Source: an uncultured Pirellula sp.
Lineage (GTDB): Bacteria; Planctomycetota; Planctomycetia; Pirellulales; Pirellulaceae
DNA: 5,181 bases
Assembly: GCA_903837255.1 (NCBI GenBank)
Contig: CAILTZ010000365.1
Location: 1-5,181, forward strand
Direction of reading: 5' to 3'
The notes below the pieces were generated by a model. That model worked only from the letters and a program-made list of their open reading frames with translations, was not told the DNA's origin and made no database searches. Both the position numbers and the translations under genes were made by a program. How positions within the stretch are numbered: the first letter of the stretch is position 1; each line of letters starts with the position of its first letter. Below are positions 1 to 5,181 of the stretch, piece after piece.

Positions 1-30
1 AGTTTATGCAAGCCCACCCAAATATTTCTG

Positions 31-687
31 TCAAATTTTCTTTTGGCTCATCGTCAACGCTTGCGACGCAGATTGCATCAACCCATTGAAAGGGATATTC
101 CACATGAGCTTCTTCCACTTGGTCGTCGGTAGATCATCGGTCAAATAAGCTTCGATCCCCGAGGCGACCATGTCGGCGAGAATCTGCTCGAGGACTCGTG
201 CATCAGGACCCGGATCCTTGCCCTCGATACCCCGATAAGCTCCAAAGACAATCCTTCCGTAGTCTAGGTGACGGATGTGGCCAGGACCAACTTTGTTGGA
301 ACACAAAAAACAACAACCTCCGGCCACCCGCTTTGGACCGACCATCCTGCTGGCCGTCTGCTCGACGTTCAATCCGTTTTGCAAAACCAGCAAGATCGAC
401 TCGGAATGCAAAATAGGAACGAGCAATGCTTCGAGCAAATGGTTCTGAGTGCTCTTGAGCCCAATGATCGCCACATCGCATTTGGGCATGTCTTGCGAAC
501 ACCCATAAGCATTGATCTTGGGAAGGTGAAAATCCCCTCGTTTGCTATCGACTCGCAATCCATGCCTGAGCACATGCTCATAGTCCGAGCGGAGCAAAAA
601 GTGTATGTCGAGCCCTTGGCGAGCCATCAAGCCACCGTAGTACCCTCCCAACGCTCCGGTCCCAATGACCGCGTACTTGATATCCAT
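31..687 (-). CDS. panE: Ketopantoate reductase family protein (2-dehydropantoate 2-reductase, PanE/ApbA), C-terminally truncated
   Basis: The 218-residue product matches the N-terminal half of cytosolic NADPH-dependent ketopantoate reductases, which make pantoate for vitamin B5 and CoA. Visible motifs are the Rossmann glycines (GTGALGG, residues 9-15), an Arg after beta-2 (R33, NADPH phosphate contact in the family), K78 and the QNG motif with N104. The segment WKKLMWNIPFN (191-201) aligns K193, N197 and N201 with E. coli Lys176, Asn180 and Asn184, so the catalytic lysine is kept. Family members run to about 300 residues. This one stops 17 residues after N201, so nearly all of the C-terminal substrate-binding and dimerisation domain, including the catalytic Glu (E. 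coli Glu256), is missing. The ATG at 687 was chosen because MDIKYAVIGTG puts the Rossmann strand at the N-terminus. An in-frame TTG at 735 is open but adds an unlikely leader. There is no good Shine-Dalgarno sequence. The gene may be a frameshifted pseudogene. The family is clear; activity is doubtful. Confidence 0.82.
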   Translation of the reverse strand: MDIKYAVIGTGALGGYYGGLMARQGLDIHFLLRSDYEHVLRHGLRVDSKRGDFHLPKINAYGCSQDMPKCDVAIIGLKSTQNHLLEALLVPILHSESILLVLQNGLNVEQTASRMVGPKRVAGGCCFLCSNKVGPGHIRHLDYGRIVFGAYRGIEGKDPGPDARVLEQILADMVASGIEAYLTDDLPTTKWKKLMWNIPFNGLMQSASQALTMSQKKI

Positions 688-987
688 CAGCAAATCCAAA
701 AAATACAATCCAACCCGCCCCAGCGGGATCCTCAAAACTTTGCAAGAACCACAATTCTAACAAACGTTCGGAAAACGCTAAGCGGCAGGAAATGCTGATG
801 GGCTGAAATCATCCAAGGTTAATTATTCATCCGCACGTTTTTTGGCCAACCACCACCGTCCATTGGATAGATAAAACCAAGGGACTGTGGATCACTCGAC
901 GCTCGACCGACTCGGATATAAAGTCACTATCCGAGGGCTGATAAGGATTGCTTTGCGGCTGAGAATCCATGCTGTGTGCTCGAAATC
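688..987. other. Non-coding spacer between permease stop and reductase start
   Basis: This 300-bp stretch lies between two minus-strand genes. No convincing coding region was seen in it on either strand; plus-strand open frames here run antisense into the neighbouring genes and encode nothing recognisable. It holds one clean hairpin (911-935) and a short GC-rich stem (714-727: CCCGC, four-base loop, GCGGG) just upstream of the reductase start. Any promoter for the reductase should lie at about 700-800 on the minus strand, but no good -35/-10 pair was found there. Confidence 0.6.
911..935 (-). terminator. Hairpin downstream of the permease gene, possible terminator
   Basis: CTCGGATA (911-918) and TATCCGAG (928-935) form a perfect 8-bp inverted repeat around a 9-base loop. 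It lies about 50 bases past the permease stop codon on the minus strand, a sensible place for a transcript end. No run of T follows on either strand, so it is not a classic intrinsic terminator. It could instead protect the 3' end of the mRNA or be a protein-binding palindrome. The structure is seen directly; the role is inferred. Confidence 0.35.
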
Positions 988-2358
988 CTAGGTCTTTCGC
1001 CTCAATTGATCGATCAATACAGCCATCAAAATGATCCCACCAAATACCACCTTCTGCGCGTAACTGTCGATCTGCATGAGATTCATCCCATTCTCAATCA
1101 CCGCGATGATCAACGCCCCGATCAGAGTCCCAAACATGCTACCGTGGCCGCCTCGCAATGATGTTCCTCCCACCACCACCGCCGCAATCACATAGAGTTC
1201 GTACATCATCCCATATTTCGCATCGCCGGTACCAAGTCGACTAGCCATCACCAAACCACCTAACCCGGCCAAGAGCCCAGAGACCCCATAAGCACCAGCA
1301 GTGATCCAACCAACCCTCACTCCGCACAACCTCGCAGCGACCTCGTTCCCCCCAATCGCATAAAGAGAACGTCCAAAGATCGTGCAAGCCATCACTCCAT
1401 GCGCGATTCCAAATATCAGCAGCATCAGCCACACCGCAACCGGAATCCCAACCCAGTTGCCTCGCCCGAGCCACACAAAAAAATATGGCACCTGATCGAT
1501 CGATTGGCCTCGCGAGATCATGAATGCCATCCCACTGGCGATCATCATCATCCCAAGCGTCGCGATGAAGGGTGGAATCTTAAACCCAACAATCATCCCT
1601 CCGTTGATCCATCCGCAAACTCCACACAATGCCACTCCCACGAGCCCAGCCCCCACAACCCCTAGCCCGGTCGCATGGACACCACCAAAATAATCACGGA
1701 TCAAAACCGTTGTCACCACCGAGGACATCGCAATCAAACTGCCGACCGATAAATCAATCCCGCCGGTGAGTATCACCAACGTCATCCCCACCGCCAAAAT
1801 CCCAATCTCGACGATCCGATTCACGACGTTGATCAAGTTCTGACGCTTGAGAAAATTCGGCCAACGCGATCCTCCAACCACCGTCAACTGGATCTTCTGA
1901 CCAGGGAACTTGCTCTCGATGTCCTGAAACAATACCCAATTCCGAGCGCCAGGGGCCAGTATCAATTCCATCTCTTGAACGCCTTGTGATTCAATCCTCT
2001 TGCGTATCTCCTGGGGCGTTCCGAGCCATACCCTTTCCTCAGGGGATCTCACACCAGCGATCTTCCATGCCTGTGCAAACTCATCAGCAAAATCCTCATC
2101 CTCCGGACTCTGACTCCCGACAACCATCGTCCCCCACTGCATCGGTGCTCGGTGATCACTCCAAACCTCACGCACCGCCTCCTGGGGGGTCGGCTGCTGC
2201 TCGCGGACGGTCATCACAGAAAAAAATATGCACAGGCCCAGCAGGACCATCACCATCGAGTACTTCGAAAACAAATCCTCAAACCAAGTCATCTTTTGTG
2301 TTCTTATGCCCCCGAAACGCCCTATTGTGAATGAAAACCCCAATGTGAATGCCAGCAT
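988..2358 (-). CDS. RbsC-type sugar ABC importer permease with an extra extracytoplasmic domain
   Basis: This is an inner-membrane permease of the BPD_transp_2 family (ribose/xylose/galactoside importers), which forms the channel for a periplasmic binding protein and an ATPase. From the 2358 start it has 456 residues; E. coli RbsC has about 320. TM1 is near 33-50. The core resumes near 170 and carries the family hallmarks GGIDLSVGS (199-207), IPPFIATLGMM (261-271), the cytoplasmic loop GRSLYAIGGN...AARL (329-344) and VVVGGTSLRGGHGSMFGTLIGA (394-415), with about nine further hydrophobic helices to the end. The excess length is a soluble insert, about 51-169, in the periplasmic TM1-TM2 loop. 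Its predicted strand/helix order resembles a lobe of a type I periplasmic binding protein. The start follows a strong AAAGGAG five bases upstream. The ATG at 2292 (434 residues) fits the family N-terminus equally well but has no Shine-Dalgarno. The frame stays open to 2574, but that would overlap the divergent exporter gene. No ATPase or binding-protein gene is adjacent in view. The sugar is unknown. Confidence 0.9.
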   Translation of the reverse strand: MLAFTLGFSFTIGRFGGIRTQKMTWFEDLFSKYSMVMVLLGLCIFFSVMTVREQQPTPQEAVREVWSDHRAPMQWGTMVVGSQSPEDEDFADEFAQAWKIAGVRSPEERVWLGTPQEIRKRIESQGVQEMELILAPGARNWVLFQDIESKFPGQKIQLTVVGGSRWPNFLKRQNLINVVNRIVEIGILAVGMTLVILTGGIDLSVGSLIAMSSVVTTVLIRDYFGGVHATGLGVVGAGLVGVALCGVCGWINGGMIVGFKIPPFIATLGMMMIASGMAFMISRGQSIDQVPYFFVWLGRGNWVGIPVAVWLMLLIFGIAHGVMACTIFGRSLYAIGGNEVAARLCGVRVGWITAGAYGVSGLLAGLGGLVMASRLGTGDAKYGMMYELYVIAAVVVGGTSLRGGHGSMFGTLIGALIIAVIENGMNLMQIDSYAQKVVFGGIILMAVLIDQLRRKT

Positions 2359-2363
2359 TGTAG

Positions 2364-2370
2364 CTCCTTT
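2364..2370 (-). promoter_or_regulatory. Strong ribosome binding site deciding the permease start
   Basis: On the minus strand the sequence reads AAAGGAG, then CTACA, then ATG at 2358. This is a near-ideal Shine-Dalgarno with a 5-base spacer, and it is the only strong one in the window. It favours the 2358 start over the in-frame ATGs at 2292 and 2394. A chance match cannot be excluded, because the 22 residues it adds show no recognisable family motif. Confidence 0.55.
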
Positions 2371-2387
2371 TCCAAGTTTCGTTGGGC

Positions 2388-2415
2388 TTGACATCAAACC
2401 CCCTATTTTGACATC
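2388..2415 (+). promoter_or_regulatory. Tandem TTGACATC repeats in the divergent promoter region
   Basis: TTGACATC occurs at 2388-2395 and again at 2408-2415, exactly 20 bp apart (about two helical turns). Each contains the consensus -35 hexamer TTGACA, facing the exporter gene that starts at 2468. No convincing -10 hexamer lies 16-18 bp downstream of either copy, so they may be -35 elements of a weak or activated promoter, or paired sites for a regulator acting on both divergent genes. The repeats are seen directly; the function is inferred. Confidence 0.35.
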
Positions 2416-2467
2416 CTCCGGCTCCTCGTAAGCCGTAAGTCCGTTTGCCTGACGACCCAGAATATTC

Positions 2468-4396
2468 ATGAAACCGTTTTGGAACGCGATCCGCGATTCG
2501 CTACACCATGCACCATCGCTGGTGCTGGCTACCCTATGCTCCGTAGGGATAGCTTTTCTCTGGGGTTCGAACATCGGGGCCCTCTACCCAGTGGTCGAGA
2601 TGACCCTCAACGGCGAATCGATTCAATCATGGCTCGAAAAAGGTGCACAGGCAGCAGATGCCGAATCGCAGGCGCTCAACGTGCAGTTGGCCGCAAAGCC
2701 CGCGAACCTATCCGAAAAAGATCGCAGTGCCCTCGAGCGTCGGGCCACCCAATCTGCCCAGACTCGTGACTACAAACTTTGGCTGGTCTCTTGGGCTGAC
2801 CGAATCCTGCCCCGCAACCCCTTCCAAACCATCTGTTGCATCATGGGACTGCTGATGGTCTCGACGCTGATCAAGCACGCGTTGATGCTGACCAACGACT
2901 TGCTCATCGGCCATGTCTCGACGAGCATCGTGCGCGATTTACGCATGAGGGTCTTCGATTCGGCACTGGCGATGGATCGCAAAACCTACCAAGCTTACGG
3001 GACCAGCGGTCTTCTAGCCGCTATCACGGCCGCAGCCGACGGCCTGACTGCCGGATTGATCCATCTGTTCGGTGCCGCCATTCGAGAGCCATTGCGCATC
3101 GCTTCATGCTTGATCATGGCCAGCCTGATCAACTGGCGTTTGCTGCTGCTATCCCTAGTTCTTGCTCCCCTGCTAGTTGCAATCGTCGTGTTCTTCAATC
3201 GCAAGATCCGTCGGGCAGCCTCGGGAATCCTCAGTCGCAACGCCGGTTTCCACGAAGTGCTCCTGGAAGCTCTCAGCAATGTTTTCACCGTCCAAGCCTT
3301 CACGATGGAACCCTATGAGCGGGAACGCTTTCGGCAGTGCACCAAGGATATGAAACGCGTGCAGTTGAAGATGGTTTTCTGGACAGGGGTCGGCAAGCCA
3401 TTCACGGAACTCGTCGGCGTGGCGATGGTCGCTATCACCGTCTGCGCCGGAGCGTATCTGGTGGTCAACAAACAGACGCACCTGCTGTTCCTGAAAGTCT
3501 GCGATACGCCGATGTCGGTCACCGACCTGCTGATCTTTTTTGGACTGCTGATCGGAGCCAGCGACCCACTTCGAAAACTCTCGGGCGTGTCTGTGATGAT
3601 CTACCAAGGCATGGTATCCTCGGAGCTGCTCTACGGGATCCTCAATGCCAAGCCCGTCTTGCCGGTGCCAGCCGAACCCAAGAAACTCCTGGGACGCCAC
3701 CACCAACTGAGCCTCAAAGACGTCAGTTTTCACTACCACCCGAGCCAGCCGGTTCTCTCGAACGTCTCTCTGGAAATCCCGTTCGGAAAAACCGTCGCGC
3801 TGCTGGGCTCCAACGGGAGCGGAAAATCAACCCTGATCCAACTCTTGTGCCGTTACTACGACCCGGTTTGCGGATCGATCCAACTCGATGATATCGATCT
3901 CAAAGAACTTGCACTATCCGATATCCGCCAGCGTATCACCTTGGTCAGCCAAAGCACGGAACTCTTCAACCGCAGCGTCTTTGAAAACATTCAGTATGGC
4001 AATCCTAACGCCACCAAAGAAGAGGTCGAGATCGCGGCTCGTTTGGCACATGCCCACGAATTCATCACCAGTTCCCTCTCGGATGGCTACGAAACGATCG
4101 TCGGACAAGCTGGCCAGAAACTCAGCGGAGGTCAACGCCAACGCATCGCGCTTGCACGAGCAATCTTGCGCAAACCCGAAATCCTTATCCTTGATGAATC
4201 GACCAGCCAAATCGACATGGCCAGCGAGATTCAAATCCGAGAAACGCTTCAGGCCATGAAAGGCCAAATGACGATCCTGATCATCACCCACCGCGAAGCC
4301 CTGATCGCCTTGGCCGACGAAGTCTACAGCATGCAGGCCGGTGTGTTGGTCCAGACTGCTCACGAATCGCAAGAGATCAAACGCAACGCAGCCTGA
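2468..4396 (+). CDS. MsbA-like ABC exporter, fused membrane and ATPase domains
   Basis: This 642-residue protein is a half-transporter that should work as a homodimer in the cytoplasmic membrane, using ATP to move a lipid, peptide or drug-like substrate outward. The membrane domain (about 1-385) has six likely helices: near 18-42, 119-142, 203-222, 224-244, 310-333 and 352-374. The ATPase domain (about 412-642) looks fully active: A-loop Tyr423, Walker A GSNGSGKST (447-455), Q-loop Gln495, signature LSGGQ (552-556), Walker B ILILDE (572-577) with catalytic Glu577, D-loop SQID (580-583) and switch His608. The first extracytoplasmic loop is long (about 45-118), polar and probably helical, whereas in MsbA it is short; this accounts for most of the length above MsbA's 580 or so. 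The ATG at 2468 places a normal short cytoplasmic N-terminus before TM1, though no Shine-Dalgarno is visible. It is transcribed divergently from the importer permease. The substrate cannot be told from sequence; MsbA-type lipid flipping is only one possibility. Confidence 0.94.
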   Translation: MKPFWNAIRDSLHHAPSLVLATLCSVGIAFLWGSNIGALYPVVEMTLNGESIQSWLEKGAQAADAESQALNVQLAAKPANLSEKDRSALERRATQSAQTRDYKLWLVSWADRILPRNPFQTICCIMGLLMVSTLIKHALMLTNDLLIGHVSTSIVRDLRMRVFDSALAMDRKTYQAYGTSGLLAAITAAADGLTAGLIHLFGAAIREPLRIASCLIMASLINWRLLLLSLVLAPLLVAIVVFFNRKIRRAASGILSRNAGFHEVLLEALSNVFTVQAFTMEPYERERFRQCTKDMKRVQLKMVFWTGVGKPFTELVGVAMVAITVCAGAYLVVNKQTHLLFLKVCDTPMSVTDLLIFFGLLIGASDPLRKLSGVSVMIYQGMVSSELLYGILNAKPVLPVPAEPKKLLGRHHQLSLKDVSFHYHPSQPVLSNVSLEIPFGKTVALLGSNGSGKSTLIQLLCRYYDPVCGSIQLDDIDLKELALSDIRQRITLVSQSTELFNRSVFENIQYGNPNATKEEVEIAARLAHAHEFITSSLSDGYETIVGQAGQKLSGGQRQRIALARAILRKPEILILDESTSQIDMASEIQIRETLQAMKGQMTILIITHREALIALADEVYSMQAGVLVQTAHESQEIKRNAA

Positions 4397-4407
4397 GCCG
4401 CCCAAGG
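4397..4407. other. Eleven-base gap between convergent genes
   Basis: The exporter stop (TGA, ending at 4396) and the haem-protein stop (TAG on the minus strand, starting at 4408) are separated by 11 bases only. No terminator can fit in the gap, so transcripts from each side probably run into the opposite gene or end within it. Confidence 0.8.
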
Positions 4408-5181
4408 CTACTTGCGCAACGTCATTAGGTACTCGACAACATCGATCAGTTCCTGCTCGCTTATGAGCTCCTGGAGATTCTCCGGCATAAGCGACTTTTC
4501 TTGCTTTTGCAACTCATCGAGATCCCCCGTTTGAATCATTCGCTCGATCCCCTTGGCATCCTTGATCGTCACCCCTTGGGCCGTCCTCGATACGAGCAAT
4601 CCGGTGATGACCTCGCCATCGTCGGTGCGCGCCGTGTAAGCCTCATAGTTATGGCTGATCCCGGCGCTGGGTGCGAGAATCGATACGAACATCGCATCGC
4701 GAGTGAGTTTGTTGCCGATCTCCGTCAAACTCGGACCGACGTTCTTGCCTTCATTGCCCACCATATGACACTGCGAACAAGTCGCTGCGCCGAAGTAGAC
4801 GTTCTTGCCGTTGCCCGCATTGCCTCGCTTCTTGACAAGCTCTTCGAGGGGTGGCAAGGGCTTTTGCGAGGTCTTGAGCATCGGGAACAACGCTTCGGCC
4901 GCCTGCCGAACCTCAGCATTATCGGAAGCCCTCAGGGTCGGTCCCAACAGCGGTCTGCTCTCGGCGGGCAAACGATTGCTCTTGGCAAGCTCAACCAAAT
5001 AAACGTGGTTGGCCTTGTTGCGAGACAAACCCACAGCCGACTCCACCTTGATGCTCTTGGTTGCAAAATCAGAATCCAATAGACTCATTTGCAAATTGGT
5101 GGCCTCCTTGCGATTGCTCAGCGCCAAAACCTTGGACAATGCCACGACTGTTTCGCTGGGCTCCTTGGACATGAGCTGAAT
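4408..5181 (-). CDS. C-terminal part of a Planctomycete-type haem-binding (cytochrome c-like) protein, partial
   Basis: This is the last 257 residues of a larger protein; the frame is open through the right edge, so the ATG at 5172 is internal, not the true start. The visible N-terminal 100 or so residues are helical and repeat-like, as in the HEAT-type segments common in these proteins. Then follows a cytochrome c-like domain: the haem motif CSQCH (at 4765-4779), GPSLTEIGNK just after it, and a C-terminal SLMPENL whose Met is the likely distal haem ligand, followed by a final helix (ELIDVVEYLMTL). This arrangement matches the putative haem-binding domain described for Pirellula and Verrucomicrobium (TIGR02603), usually the tail of big exported proteins with beta-propeller or sugar-dehydrogenase-like N-terminal domains. 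It should act outside the cytoplasm, since haem is attached there, probably passing electrons from an oxidised substrate. The N-terminal catalytic part and any signal peptide lie outside the window, so the substrate is unknown. Confidence 0.92.
   Translation of the reverse strand: MQLMSKEPSETVVALSKVLALSNRKEATNLQMSLLDSDFATKSIKVESAVGLSRNKANHVYLVELAKSNRLPAESRPLLGPTLRASDNAEVRQAAEALFPMLKTSQKPLPPLEELVKKRGNAGNGKNVYFGAATCSQCHMVGNEGKNVGPSLTEIGNKLTRDAMFVSILAPSAGISHNYEAYTARTDDGEVITGLLVSRTAQGVTIKDAKGIERMIQTGDLDELQKQEKSLMPENLQELISEQELIDVVEYLMTLRK

Noticed and set aside
576..583. D-loop reads SQID in the exporter rather than the common SALD (protein residues 580-583; encoded near 4205-4216)
   Set aside because: SQID-type D-loops occur in other bacterial ABC exporters, and all catalytic motifs are intact, so this is not a sign of a degenerate ATPase. 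The positions given here are only a placeholder for the protein residues; the DNA position is in the description.
714..727. GC-rich hairpin (CCCGC, four-base loop, GCGGG) upstream of the reductase, with a T-rich stretch later on the minus strand
   Set aside because: The stem is only 5 bp and the T run begins about a dozen bases after it, so it is not a credible intrinsic terminator or attenuator on sequence alone.
268..798. A 176-codon open frame on the plus strand
   Set aside because: It is antisense to the reductase gene, whose NADPH-binding and catalytic motifs are clear. The plus-strand product has no domain-like features.
2359..2574. Extension of the permease frame up to 2574
   Set aside because: The extra residues are not family-like and would overlap the first 36 codons of the divergent exporter, whose own N-terminus fits its family well.
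3173..3739. A 188-codon open frame on the minus strand
   Set aside because: It lies wholly inside the exporter gene, antisense to its conserved membrane domain, and its His/Gln/Asp-rich translation resembles no family. It is a shadow of the real gene.
4501..5082. A 193-codon open frame on the plus strand
   Set aside because: It is antisense to the haem-binding domain, whose CXXCH and Met motifs are clear on the minus strand. No recognisable domain is present in the plus-strand product.

Overview
The window most likely comes from a planctomycete of the Pirellula/Rhodopirellula type. The best clue is the gene at the right edge. It encodes the C-terminal part of a large secreted protein with the CXXCH haem domain typical of Planctomycetes and Verrucomicrobia. 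The two transporters and the reductase look like typical relatives from the same group, and most starts lack a clear Shine-Dalgarno sequence, which fits. This placement is an inference from protein style, not from a marker gene.

Layout, left to right. (1) 31-687, minus strand: a ketopantoate-reductase-like protein (PanE/ApbA family) with an intact NADPH-binding half, but it stops just where the C-terminal domain should begin. (2) 688-987: non-coding, with one clean hairpin that may end the next transcript. (3) 988-2358, minus strand: an RbsC-type sugar ABC importer permease that carries an extra domain of about 120 residues between its first and second membrane helices. (4) 2359-2467: a divergent promoter region with two copies of TTGACATC exactly 20 bp apart. 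(5) 2468-4396, plus strand: a complete MsbA-like ABC exporter half-transporter (fused membrane and ATPase domains). (6) 4397-4407: only 11 bp between convergent stop codons. (7) 4408-5181, minus strand: the haem-binding protein, open at the right edge.

The genes do not form one obvious pathway. The importer permease and the exporter are transcribed divergently from a shared region. The permease has no ATPase or binding-protein partner gene in view. The reductase lies downstream of the permease on the same strand, about 300 bp away, so co-transcription is possible but not shown. The haem protein belongs to a separate unit that converges on the exporter.

The most interesting feature is the extra domain in the permease. 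Its predicted beta/alpha order resembles one lobe of a ribose-type periplasmic binding protein. No mobile element, CRISPR array, tRNA or rRNA was recognised.
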